From contig JAGBHE010000092.1 of the NCBI GenBank assembly GCA_017935675.1, forward strand, positions 1 to 64,000: a DNA stretch of 64,000 nt, read 5' to 3'. Each line of letters begins with the position of its first letter. Position 1 is the stretch's first letter. Shown here piece after piece: positions 7,822 through 17,348 of this stretch. Position numbers and translations under genes: made by a program. Source of the stretch: Clostridia bacterium (lineage in GTDB: Bacteria; Bacillota; Clostridia; UBA1381). Below the pieces are notes generated by a model. The model did not search any database. It saw only the letters and a list, made by a program, of their open reading frames with translations, and was not told the origin of the DNA.

Positions 7822-8730
7822 CTATTTCGAAATAATCCTCTCGGCAATCACATCAGCTATGTATGCTGCCGAAGCAATATCCATAAGATTTGCGGAGCTG
7901 AGTTCCTGTCCGGGCTTCCTGCATTTACATCCTATATTGATATGTCTCTTCAGATAATGCTTTGCACACATCGGGTAGCTTACATTCTCAATCAAGGCTG
8001 AAGCTGTCAGGATATGCCCTATTTCATCTGCTCTTGAATCATTACGGTTCTCATAAAGCCATTTATACAATGACGGATGGAAATTTGCCATAATTCCGCT
8101 GTATCCGTCACATCCACATCTGAGTGACTGCAGCAGCGTGGCAGTATTTGCATTAAAAAGCATAGTCGGTGTTCCGTTTATTATTTCTATTCTTCTTTTA
8201 ATCGTATTTATATCACAGCAGGTATCCTTTATAAAACCGAATCTTTCCGTATCAGCAAGCCAGCTCACCAAGCTGTCAGGCAAAACATACTTGTAAGGAT
8301 AAGGACATTCATACATGCCAAGCTGTGCATTCGGGAGCTCAGACATGACGTATTCGGTATTTTTTTTGAACTCATACTCGTCTGCATCCCCGCCCGCTAA
8401 AAGGCAGGAAATAAGAACAAGTGCCTCTGTTCCTGTTTCATAACACTTTTTCATATATTCCGTTGTATGCCTTATATCGGAATCGGTATGACCGCTTGAC
8501 ACAACCGAAATTCTGCCGCCCGCCCTGTCAACAATAAATTTCAGCAGCTTAAGCTTTTCATCATCTTCAAGCCAAAACATTTCACTGGACTGACATACGG
8601 CAAACACTCCGTCAACGCCTTCTTTTATATACCATTCAAGAAGCTCCTCAACCGCATTGTAATCAATTTTACCATCGTCGGTAAAAGGTGTAATCATCGT
8701 CGGGTAAATCCCTTTTGAAATTCTGTTCAT
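7822..8730 (-). CDS. Dihydrodipicolinate synthase/N-acetylneuraminate lyase family aldolase
   Basis: A 302-aa (beta/alpha)8 class I aldolase of the DapA/NanA superfamily. The Schiff-base lysine is K168 (GFIKDTCCDI), and the YECPYPYKY segment supplies the usual active-site Tyr. The family's GTTGE/GSTGE loop reads CQSSE (residues 46-50), so it is neither an ordinary DapA nor an ordinary NanA. It is the last gene of the long minus-strand locus, 41 bp after an intracellular sialidase-like gene. It probably cleaves a keto-acid sugar or related product released upstream; sialate is possible but not shown. ATG 8730 has an AAAGGA site. It converges on the decarboxylase gene, and I see no clear terminator between them. 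Confidence 0.72.
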   Translation of the reverse strand: MNRISKGIYPTMITPFTDDGKIDYNAVEELLEWYIKEGVDGVFAVCQSSEMFWLEDDEKLKLLKFIVDRAGGRISVVSSGHTDSDIRHTTEYMKKCYETGTEALVLISCLLAGGDADEYEFKKNTEYVMSELPNAQLGMYECPYPYKYVLPDSLVSWLADTERFGFIKDTCCDINTIKRRIEIINGTPTMLFNANTATLLQSLRCGCDGYSGIMANFHPSLYKWLYENRNDSRADEIGHILTASALIENVSYPMCAKHYLKRHINIGCKCRKPGQELSSANLMDIASAAYIADVIAERIISK

Positions 8731-8771
8731 ATCTTTTTCCTTTCATATTTCCAAATGAGTTATCATTACAA

Positions 8772-10082
8772 TTAAGGCAGGCTGTATTTATGAAATGTTA
8801 TGCAATTGCTGTTATGAAATGTATTCGCACCGTTAAATGCGGTACGGCTGAGAATAAACAATTCATTATTTTTTAAAGCAACTGACGGATATTGAAATCC
8901 GACTTTCGCCATATCATAGCCGGAGCCGTCAATTATCTTATCTGCAAGCTCCCAGCTATTAATATTCTTTGACATATACAAAGCCAGCACATTACGCCCC
9001 GGCAATGCATTACCCACAGCATATATTGTATCACCAAATGCAAACAGTTCAAACTTAGAATGACCGCACGGGAAATCAACAGTATCAAAATATTCAAGCT
9101 TATCAAAGCTGTCCGAAACACGCAGAATCAAAGCCTTCCCGTCACCGGCTCTCAATATATTGAACAAAGCGCCTCCGATACAGATTATATTTCCCTCTAT
9201 TCCTCCCTTTTCAGGCGCCTCACGATGTACGGAAATATCAGTCTTATACGGCATACTAAGCAGCCAGTTTTCTTCATTCAGCAAATCATCCTCCTCATCA
9301 ATTGAAAGAACCGCATTATAAAATCCGCCCTCCTCCCATGAACCGAATTCAACGGCTGTTACAAGCCGGCCGTTATATCGTTCAATCCGTACAGGCGCCT
9401 TGTGAAAGCCGTTTCTGCACGAGCCTGCCGAGCCGCGCATAATTACCGTTGGTTTTGTCCAGCTCCTTCCGAAATCATAGCTTTTTCCTATCAATAAATC
9501 CCCATACTCCGATGATGTACTAAGCATATACAATGCATCTTTGTGTATAAACAGCTTCCCCCAGAAGCATGGATTCAGTTCAGCAATAATCGTCCATGTT
9601 TTTCCTCCGTCAGCCGATTCAAAAATCTGAGTCAGCTTTTGCGGCTCCTTTCCGGCAAAAACATCCATTGAAGCAAGCAATCTTTTGTCCGGCAATATTA
9701 CAATTGACGGGCTTCCCAAATACCGCCCCGAAAATATATATGCTTCATCTTCAGGATGAAGATAGCTGACAACGCTGCCCGGATAAGCACCGGTGCGAAA
9801 TTTTCTCACGGGGCTTTTTCCTTTATCTGTTTCAACAAAAACGGAATAACCGGTATCTGCCGCAAGATTATTAATGTTCAGAATACGGTTTTGCACAGTC
9901 TTAACCGTTTTTTCTTCAAAGCCGTCTCCCGTTATCGTAATTTTACATTTTTCCGCGTTAATAATGCCAAGCTTCACCCCGTTTTCATATGGTGAAACAG
10001 AACATATATGAGGATTATTTACCTTATCAATCCTGTTATACGGCAGAAACGGGAGATAACTCCATCCACTGTATCCTCTCAT
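8772..10082 (-). CDS. Intracellular sialidase-like beta-propeller protein
   Basis: A 436-aa protein without a signal peptide. It has an N-terminal fibronectin-III-like domain (about residues 20-97), then a sialidase-fold propeller with Asp boxes SADGGKTW (156-163) and SYDFGRSW. I start it at ATG 10082, not at the in-frame ATG at 10121, because AAGAGG lies 9 nt upstream and this leaves 4 nt from the preceding stop. The position where sialidases have the substrate-binding FRIP/YRIP arginine reads YLGSPS (121-126), so a classical sialic-acid substrate is doubtful. It resembles the propeller halves of two exported neighbours, suggesting that imported fragments are processed inside the cell. Confidence 0.65.
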   Translation of the reverse strand: MRGYSGWSYLPFLPYNRIDKVNNPHICSVSPYENGVKLGIINAEKCKITITGDGFEEKTVKTVQNRILNINNLAADTGYSVFVETDKGKSPVRKFRTGAYPGSVVSYLHPEDEAYIFSGRYLGSPSIVILPDKRLLASMDVFAGKEPQKLTQIFESADGGKTWTIIAELNPCFWGKLFIHKDALYMLSTSSEYGDLLIGKSYDFGRSWTKPTVIMRGSAGSCRNGFHKAPVRIERYNGRLVTAVEFGSWEEGGFYNAVLSIDEEDDLLNEENWLLSMPYKTDISVHREAPEKGGIEGNIICIGGALFNILRAGDGKALILRVSDSFDKLEYFDTVDFPCGHSKFELFAFGDTIYAVGNALPGRNVLALYMSKNINSWELADKIIDGSGYDMAKVGFQYPSVALKNNELFILSRTAFNGANTFHNSNCITFHKYSLP

Positions 10083-10086
10083 TGCA

Positions 10087-12261
10087 TCAATCCTCTTTTC
10101 TGTTTGACTCTCTGTATTCACCCGGCGTAAAGCCTGTATACTTTTTGAATTTCTTTATAAAATTTGACGCATCCATCTGTCCGACAGCATTTGCAATTTC
10201 ACTCACAGACATATCGGACATTATAAGCAATTCCTTTGCTCTTGCTATTTCCAGACCGGCCGTATAATCCTTCAAATTGCATCCCATTGTCTGCTTAAAA
10301 TATCTGCTGAAATTAACGGGACTCATATTGAAATGCTCAGCAATTGAGTTCAGCGAAAAATCAGGCTTGTAAAAATCCATATCGATTTTTTTGACAATCA
10401 TATTTATCAAAGCCTCAGACTGTACCTTGTCAACAACGATGTAGTTTGCTATGCGCATGCATACAATACGAATTATATCAAAAAACTCGTCAACCGACTT
10501 TGAATGCAATATATTATTATACAAATTTGTATCAGCCTCAAGGTCAGGCATCGTATTCGTCAGCCTTTTTCGCTCCTTCAGAATTCGTATAACAATCTGG
10601 TACATCATGCATTTTACAGTATGCTCCGAATTAATATGCTTCAGCATAATTTTTCTGAGGCGCTCAATATTCTCTTCAATCTCTTCTTCATTACATTTTT
10701 CAATCGAAGCAACAAGTCTGTCAAGAATTTCCGTATCATAGCTTTCAATCATATCCTGATATGAATTTCCGTCCACAAAAATTATCTTGTTGTTTTTTGA
10801 GAATTTACTGTATGCGCAGCTGTTTTTCACTTCAAAAAAATAGTTCAGCATATTCTTTAAATCATTTATATACGGACTTACGCTTATATATATTTCATTA
10901 TCGGATATTTGTGAAATTATATCCTTAATATGCTTAATTCTCATATTGAGGTTCTGTCCCTTTTCCTCAAAAAACACCAGCATCTGAGGATCAAGAATTG
11001 CGCTGATATGCTCATTTTTTTCAAATTTATCCAATACATTCTGTATAAGCTCGGAATCAAAGCTTCCGGACACACCGATAATGCACACGCTTTCCGACTT
11101 AAATTCCATATGATACTGCCGTGCATATTTGTTAAAATGAGCAATACTCTCAAATTCACCGTAAACAAGTTTCAGTAATAAATACTCTCTTATAGCTGTC
11201 ATATTTGAATTTACCTTTGCATTTAAGTTTTTATTTTCACTGTTTATCCTTTTTATCGCATTTTTAATATACAAAAATTCATTGTCCGTTTCAAATGCAT
11301 TATTATTTATGCTTTCAAATTTAATGTAGTTCATAATTTCTTTTACAGGCCGGTACTGGAGGTTTGCCATATACGGTGCAAGGAATACTGTCAAAATAAA
11401 AATCAGCAGCATTCCGATAATAAACACAAATTGTTCCTGTCTTATCGCCTTAAAGGTTTTATTATAATCAAGATATATTCTGTAGTATATCCCCGGCACC
11501 TTTGACCGGACAAGAAAATTATAATATTGCGAGCCGTCCGTAAGCTTGCCTGACTGCGCATCATCAAACATGTACTCAGAATATAATTCAAAATCCTTTT
11601 CCTTATTTGCGGCAATAAGTCTGTTATCCTTGCCGAACAAAAACACTTTATCCTTATCCACTTCTTTGAACAAAGCATTTATGTCAACAAAGTTAATTAC
11701 AAATCTGTTTGTTTTAGCTGCGCCGTCAAAAACAACAATTGCAAAGCATCGTTTAACATTGCCATACAGGTTCAAGCTGCATTCCTCAACAAATGAAATG
11801 CCGGAATGATTCTTTAATCCTGCAGTAAACTCTCTTATACCTCTCCCGTTTATGCTTATGTCATGATTATTTTCAAGATTAATGACGTTATTAATACTGT
11901 ACAGCTTATTGAACTCTTCACTGTAGAAATATTGAAGATGAGTAGTGTGGTCGTAAGAAGAATCCTTTTTCAGCTCGTCCTGAATACTCATATCAGATAA
12001 AACATTACTACTGTATAAATCCTTATTAATGGATTCATTGTTAAGAAGATTCAGAGAATTATTTATTATTGCCTGTATAATATTGTCAGCAGATGATTGA
12101 ATAAGCTTGCCCTTTGTCTCAGCTGTATTAATAATCTCATTTTCCAGAATATCCTTATTATTGTGTAATATTATGAAGCTGAGTATTATAGTAGGCACAA
12201 TGACCATCAATAAATATCCGCACATATATTTTATGAAGGTTTTACTGTTGCTTTTTCTCAT
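10087..12261 (-). CDS. Membrane-bound AraC-family sensor-regulator
   Basis: About 724 aa. A transmembrane helix (about residues 13-34) and a second near 280-305 bracket an extracellular Cache-like sensor region. A cytoplasmic linker and a C-terminal two-helix-turn-helix AraC DNA-binding domain follow (about 620-720; FNMSPVNFSRYFKQTMG, then MSVSEIANAVGQMDASNFIKKFKKYTGFTPGEYR). This one-component architecture is common beside LplABC-type sugar transporters in Firmicutes. I prefer ATG 12261 to the upstream GTG (12279) because AGAGG lies 7 nt before it. Its place inside the operon suggests it senses the target glycan outside the cell and controls the locus. No operator was identified. Confidence 0.85.
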   Translation of the reverse strand: MRKSNSKTFIKYMCGYLLMVIVPTIILSFIILHNNKDILENEIINTAETKGKLIQSSADNIIQAIINNSLNLLNNESINKDLYSSNVLSDMSIQDELKKDSSYDHTTHLQYFYSEEFNKLYSINNVINLENNHDISINGRGIREFTAGLKNHSGISFVEECSLNLYGNVKRCFAIVVFDGAAKTNRFVINFVDINALFKEVDKDKVFLFGKDNRLIAANKEKDFELYSEYMFDDAQSGKLTDGSQYYNFLVRSKVPGIYYRIYLDYNKTFKAIRQEQFVFIIGMLLIFILTVFLAPYMANLQYRPVKEIMNYIKFESINNNAFETDNEFLYIKNAIKRINSENKNLNAKVNSNMTAIREYLLLKLVYGEFESIAHFNKYARQYHMEFKSESVCIIGVSGSFDSELIQNVLDKFEKNEHISAILDPQMLVFFEEKGQNLNMRIKHIKDIISQISDNEIYISVSPYINDLKNMLNYFFEVKNSCAYSKFSKNNKIIFVDGNSYQDMIESYDTEILDRLVASIEKCNEEEIEENIERLRKIMLKHINSEHTVKCMMYQIVIRILKERKRLTNTMPDLEADTNLYNNILHSKSVDEFFDIIRIVCMRIANYIVVDKVQSEALINMIVKKIDMDFYKPDFSLNSIAEHFNMSPVNFSRYFKQTMGCNLKDYTAGLEIARAKELLIMSDMSVSEIANAVGQMDASNFIKKFKKYTGFTPGEYRESNRKED

Positions 12262-12294
12262 CTTAATACCTCTTCTCACCCACGTATACAGCTG

Positions 12295-14643
12295 TTAATC
12301 TATATACTTCTTATAATCCTTAATCCTGTACAGTGTTAAATAGTTTGCATTGTGATATGTATGGTCTCCCGTTGCTTCCCGGACAAGCATTAATATATCG
12401 TCCCCATCAAAAATCCAGTCCACATACTGAAAACCTATCTTAGCCATAGAATTCTCCCATGAAAGTCCGGAAAAATCATCAATAAGAATTGTTTCTGCTA
12501 TTTTCCAATGAATTAAATCCTCGGAATAAGAAAGCTGCAGGACATTTCTCTGATTAGGATTTGTCTGTGCATCGGTAACGTTATTCACAAGTGAAATATA
12601 CCTTTGCGTTACCGGGTCGTAATCAATATTAAACAGCGACATTCCTCCCGGGAAATCAATAAATCCCGTCTTATAATCAAATTCAGCCTTGCTGCCGTCA
12701 TCGGACATGGATATAATTGCGGCCTTGTTTACAGTCGGAGCCGTTTCCAGTCTCATAATATTATAGATTTTCCCTTCCTTTGACGCTACAGCGTTACCCT
12801 CAATCCATATTGTATCATTTGTTACCCAATCGGAAGGCAAAAGACTCTGATCAAGCATAAGCTGTTCGGACATAGTCCAGTTATCGGCATTCAGCAAATC
12901 TGAATTTTCAGGTGCTGAAATTACAAAAGCATATTTATGTCTCCAATTGCTTTCGGGTGTACAGCTGTTTTCAAATCCCTTATAAACTCTTCCGTTTGCC
13001 TTTAAAACCGGAGATGAACCCGCATGATACCACGCCTTCAGCTTATCCTCACCCTCGAACAAAAGACCTGTTCTGCTGTCTGTACTGTCAGTCCAGTTAT
13101 AACCTCCGTCGCTGCTCCTCCTGATTACAATGCTTCCGCCCGGTTTTGTTGCACCGAGCATATATATGCTTCCGCCGCTTTCAAACATCGTTGCCCAATA
13201 TATATCGGTAAGCTCAGCGGTTTGCTTCCATGTTTTCCCGTTATCATCGGAACGGTATACTCTTTCCGCATATGACTGAATTGCGCTTCCAAAAAAATCA
13301 TGCGATGCAAGCAGCGTCTTTTCATCAAGCCTTATCAGCGAAGGTGAACCAATATACTGCGCTGTCTCTTTCGGCTCATGTGCAACCACAACACGCGTTT
13401 CCGAATGATTTCTGAAGGGTTCAGGATACAATTCATCATCGAAAAAAGCTTCTATTTGTCCTATCGTTGCCTCGTCTGCAACAATGTCAAGATTTTTTTT
13501 GCCGAATGCAATAAGTCCATTTTCGGAAACCCATGCTTTCACGCCAAACAGTTTTTCTGCATCCTCCGCGGAAATATATTCCGCACCGTCTTTATAAACC
13601 ACAGCGGAAACCGGCTTTTTACGCTTATTTCCTCTGTAAAGAAACACATTTGATTTTTCATTTTTTATTGTATAATCAAAAGCTTCGGCAACCGCCTTTA
13701 ACGGAACAAAAACATCGCCTTCCTCGTTATAGGGTTTAATTATATAATTTTTGTCCGTAACAGAAATACAGTTATTTTTTAAATAATGACCTTTTCCTGT
13801 ATGCATTATAACGTAATTCGGCATTATACCGTTAAGAACCTTCTTTTTTTCCCATTCCTTCTCAGCATCAATAAGCTCCTGCGAAGTCACGGTTTCCTTA
13901 GTTGCTGAAAGCATTTTTATCTCATTCTTCGTTAATGCGCGTCTGTACACCCTTACTTCGTCCATAAGTCCTTCCATGGATGCGGCGCCGTCTCCGCCTA
14001 TATAATCCGCTTTTGTCGTCATAACACCGTCATAAAAATTTCTCTTGAACTCCATACGCTCGCTTGCTGATTTGGGAGCAACCTCACACCCGTTTATATA
14101 CAAGCAGCAGTATTTATCCATATAGCTTACAGAAACAGCTATATGGACCCAATCACCGGATAATTTCACATTATACGTATTTGAAAGCCATGGATCCTGC
14201 GGGCAGCTTCTGAGGCCAACGGTTACAGCGTTCTGATTGGGCCAATAATATATTTCAGAACCAACAACGCCTCCCATATACGTTCCGAAAAATCTATACC
14301 TTCTTGATGATGTATCCTCCGGCAGCTTAAGCCAGGCTGCAAAGGTAAGCCCCTTAGCTCTTGCAAGACTGTCCGTAACACGGCTGCCGAAATTTATGCG
14401 CCCGACATCATCATAACTGAATTTCAGATATTTGCCGTCTTCATCAGTTTCCCAACCGACATTATTTAAAATTCCGTTTATCCGATACATTGAGCTGTCC
14501 TTAACAGTCCTCCCCTTTGCCTCATTGCAATCCCATGAAAGAATCAGGCCGTCTTCAGGCGGTGATGCATAAATTTCTGTAAAACTCATAAGAATAGCTG
14601 ATAAAACTATTGCAAGCGATATTATCTTTTTCATATTCATCAT
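12295..14643 (-). CDS. Exported LamG + copper-amine-oxidase-N-like + sialidase-like protein
   Basis: 782 aa with a signal peptide (to about ASP-27). A LamG/concanavalin-type lectin domain (about 30-235) is followed by a copper-amine-oxidase-N-like module (about 285-385; FVPLKAVAEAF) and a C-terminal sialidase-fold propeller. The propeller has Asp boxes RSDDNGKTW and RSSDGGYNW. The segment aligned with the sialidase FRIP loop is YIGSPSL, without the arginine. Probably a secreted or surface glycan-binding hydrolase. Its ATG overlaps the upstream gene's TGA (ATGA), so translation is coupled. Close paralogue of the next gene, which additionally carries a C-terminal Ig-like module. Enzymatic specificity cannot be read from the sequence. 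Confidence 0.75.
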   Translation of the reverse strand: MMNMKKIISLAIVLSAILMSFTEIYASPPEDGLILSWDCNEAKGRTVKDSSMYRINGILNNVGWETDEDGKYLKFSYDDVGRINFGSRVTDSLARAKGLTFAAWLKLPEDTSSRRYRFFGTYMGGVVGSEIYYWPNQNAVTVGLRSCPQDPWLSNTYNVKLSGDWVHIAVSVSYMDKYCCLYINGCEVAPKSASERMEFKRNFYDGVMTTKADYIGGDGAASMEGLMDEVRVYRRALTKNEIKMLSATKETVTSQELIDAEKEWEKKKVLNGIMPNYVIMHTGKGHYLKNNCISVTDKNYIIKPYNEEGDVFVPLKAVAEAFDYTIKNEKSNVFLYRGNKRKKPVSAVVYKDGAEYISAEDAEKLFGVKAWVSENGLIAFGKKNLDIVADEATIGQIEAFFDDELYPEPFRNHSETRVVVAHEPKETAQYIGSPSLIRLDEKTLLASHDFFGSAIQSYAERVYRSDDNGKTWKQTAELTDIYWATMFESGGSIYMLGATKPGGSIVIRRSSDGGYNWTDSTDSRTGLLFEGEDKLKAWYHAGSSPVLKANGRVYKGFENSCTPESNWRHKYAFVISAPENSDLLNADNWTMSEQLMLDQSLLPSDWVTNDTIWIEGNAVASKEGKIYNIMRLETAPTVNKAAIISMSDDGSKAEFDYKTGFIDFPGGMSLFNIDYDPVTQRYISLVNNVTDAQTNPNQRNVLQLSYSEDLIHWKIAETILIDDFSGLSWENSMAKIGFQYVDWIFDGDDILMLVREATGDHTYHNANYLTLYRIKDYKKYID

Positions 14644-17249
14644 AATGCCGGTACATTTCCGGCATTTCTCCCTTCAATATTTAATATACCAAAAGCAGCA
14701 GGCACCAATTCATCATTCCATATGAAAACCTTTACTGTATCATTAACTGCCGTCTCAACAGAAATAAAGCATTCTTCACCGGCAATTTCACGCACGGCGA
14801 CAGATTTCAGGCGTCCGGACTCAGAATAAACAGCAGCATATGCCGTTTTGTCATTGCCTAAGTTGCGGCAATTCAGCTTTACACTTAAACGTCCTCCCGG
14901 ACTTGATACATGCTTATACGTATCATACCATTCTATATCACATGATGGTTTTACGTATTTCTTATATTCAGCCGCAGTATATAATGTGAGACAATCCGCA
15001 TTATGAAAATTGCCTGAATTGCACGACTCACGCACTATAAATTTTATATTTTCATCATCAGTAAACCAGTCAGCATATTGGTAGCCCTTTGTCTGTACAG
15101 ATTTATTCCACGAATCCGGCGATTGATTGTCACAAACAAGAGTTTCTCCAAGCTTCCAATCGTACATATTCTCGGAAAACGAAACAGATAAAACGTTTCT
15201 CTGCCACGGCCGCGACATATCCGTCACATTATTTACAAGCGAAATATATAACCCCGTATTGCTGTCATACTTTATATTTGAAAGAGACATACCGCCGGGA
15301 AATTCAATATACCGGTCAAATGCAATATTTTTCCCGTCTTCCGAAATTTTCAGCACGGCTGCGATATCAGCCGTCGGTGTGCTGTCCAGTCTTAAAATAT
15401 TATATACAGCGCCGTCTCTCCCCTCTACAATGTTCCCCTCAAGCCAGATGGGATCATTAAAGCACCTGTCAGGCGGCAGCAATGACGTGTCCATAGCAAG
15501 CTTATTGCTCACAGTCCAGCTTCTGCTGTCCAAAAGGTCCGAACCGACATCGGCTGAAATAACAAATGCCTCTCTGTGCCTGTAATTGGATTCCTTATCC
15601 GAACCGTCCTCAAATGCTTTATATATTCTCCCTCCCACGCAAAGAACATCTGTGGAGCCGGTGCTGTACCAACCGTTTACCTTATCATTTCCAAAAGCGA
15701 TTATACCTGTTTTTTCATTTTCTGCTGCCGTCCAGGTGTATCCTCCGTCACCGCTTTTACGCACGACAATATCTCCGCCGGGCTTTGAGACGCCTATTAA
15801 ATATAAATCGTCCTTATTCTCAAAAAGAGAGGACCAATACATTTCATTAACAACGGAGATATTCTCCCATGTTTCCCCATTATCCTCAGAACGATATATG
15901 TATTCCTTATATCCGTCAGCGGCGCTGCCGAACAAATCATGAGCTGCATACAAAGCTCCGCCGGAAGATTTTAAAACAGACGGTGAACCGATATACTGCC
16001 CGGTTTTGGGATTTGATTCGGCAATGAGCATGCGCGTTTTGCATATATTATTCCGCGGCTCGGAAATTCTGCTCATGTTAAACAATAAATTCAAACGATA
16101 ATTTAAATAATCATATTCCTCACTGCTTATATCCTTAAAGGTATCACAGACGATAAAGTAATCATTAACCCGAATCACATTAAGACCTATTATATTCAAA
16201 ACCGACTGAGGAATAAAGCACTCGCCCTCTTCAAGCCTTAACGGAAGCCCCGTTTCTGTCTTGTTATTATTATATATTACAAAGCTTTCTCCTATCGGAA
16301 ATGCCATGCTTTCATTTTCAAGTTCTGCCTTGCCGATAAGTCCCGGTTTATAAGTCCAACCAAAGCTTTCAAACACTGTTTTTGCCGGAAAATACAGATC
16401 ATTTTCAAAATATTTCGGACAAATCCTGAAATTCCCTGTATAAAGCTTACCGCCGTGAGAATTGATCTCCTGTGAATTACGCTTCATAAACAGATATTTC
16501 CCGCTTGTAATTTCTTTATATATATCATCCGCATACTTTCCGCCTGCTTTTTTATATTCCGCCTCCGGAAGAATTCCCCTGAATACTTTCAGCTTTGAAA
16601 TAATACCGTTAAAAGAATTGTTGACGCTGCCGTTGCCTCCGAGGAAGTCTCCGTTTCCTCCCAAACCGCACATATACTCGTCAGAAGCAAAAACCACACT
16701 GCTGCCCCCGGCAACCGGGGGCAGCTCAGTTCCGCAGGCATACGCGCGGACAGTTTTATTCCGGTATGATATTTCAGCCGTTATATTAAAGCTTTCTTCA
16801 CAGTCCGGCAAAAGAAACTGTTTTGACTGCCAGGCGTCAGTCTTGCAGCTTCTGCATCCGATTACAAGCCTTCTGCCGGGGAGAATATAAATTTCTGTTC
16901 CGACTGTATTATCAATATACAAGGTTGCAATCCGATATCTGACAAATGAACTTTTATATTCAGGCTTTATATCGGCAGAAATAACGGCAGCGTCCGTTCT
17001 GTACAATGCCTCGCTTATTTTTCTGCCGAATGATACATATGAGCTGTTTCCATAGTCAAACCTAAGGCCATCCTGCTCCCATATGACATTTTTTAAAGTA
17101 CCGGTTATACTTCTTACGGTACCGGTTACAGTTTCGCCGGCGCCCTCATTAAAGCTCCATTCCTCTATGGGCTCGGAAATATACGCATGCACCGACACAG
17201 CTGAAAGTGCAAAAAGTAATAATGCCAGAACAGGCAGAATTTTTTTCAT
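14640..17249 (-). CDS. Exported LamG + sialidase-like protein with C-terminal Ig-like module
   Basis: 869 aa from ATG 17249, which has a GGAGGA site; an in-frame upstream start (17306) lacks the signal peptide at the right place. Order: signal peptide, LamG-like lectin domain (about 28-235), copper-amine-oxidase-N-like module (about 270-375), sialidase-fold propeller with Asp boxes RSEDNGETW and KSGDGGYTW and the variant loop YIGSPSV, then a C-terminal beta-sandwich of about 90 aa containing VKVFIWNDE. The last module recurs in four other exported proteins of this window. Likely secreted or wall-associated and acting on the same glycan as its neighbour. It ends with a 4-nt overlap of the next gene. 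Confidence 0.75.
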   Translation of the reverse strand: MKKILPVLALLLFALSAVSVHAYISEPIEEWSFNEGAGETVTGTVRSITGTLKNVIWEQDGLRFDYGNSSYVSFGRKISEALYRTDAAVISADIKPEYKSSFVRYRIATLYIDNTVGTEIYILPGRRLVIGCRSCKTDAWQSKQFLLPDCEESFNITAEISYRNKTVRAYACGTELPPVAGGSSVVFASDEYMCGLGGNGDFLGGNGSVNNSFNGIISKLKVFRGILPEAEYKKAGGKYADDIYKEITSGKYLFMKRNSQEINSHGGKLYTGNFRICPKYFENDLYFPAKTVFESFGWTYKPGLIGKAELENESMAFPIGESFVIYNNNKTETGLPLRLEEGECFIPQSVLNIIGLNVIRVNDYFIVCDTFKDISSEEYDYLNYRLNLLFNMSRISEPRNNICKTRMLIAESNPKTGQYIGSPSVLKSSGGALYAAHDLFGSAADGYKEYIYRSEDNGETWENISVVNEMYWSSLFENKDDLYLIGVSKPGGDIVVRKSGDGGYTWTAAENEKTGIIAFGNDKVNGWYSTGSTDVLCVGGRIYKAFEDGSDKESNYRHREAFVISADVGSDLLDSRSWTVSNKLAMDTSLLPPDRCFNDPIWLEGNIVEGRDGAVYNILRLDSTPTADIAAVLKISEDGKNIAFDRYIEFPGGMSLSNIKYDSNTGLYISLVNNVTDMSRPWQRNVLSVSFSENMYDWKLGETLVCDNQSPDSWNKSVQTKGYQYADWFTDDENIKFIVRESCNSGNFHNADCLTLYTAAEYKKYVKPSCDIEWYDTYKHVSSPGGRLSVKLNCRNLGNDKTAYAAVYSESGRLKSVAVREIAGEECFISVETAVNDTVKVFIWNDELVPAAFGILNIEGRNAGNVPAL

Positions 17250-17348
17250 AAAAATCCTCCATGCTGCCTCCGGGCGGCTCAAATCCATAACACGGAAAAG
17301 AATCAAGCAGATTGCGTATCCCCGGAGCGCCGCTTATTTTTCACGCTA

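Noticed and set aside
7822..10082. Straight call of a sialic-acid catabolism pair (nanA plus sialidase)
   Set aside because: The lyase loop and the sialidase arginine motif are both altered, and no nanE/nanK genes are present, so substrate is left open.
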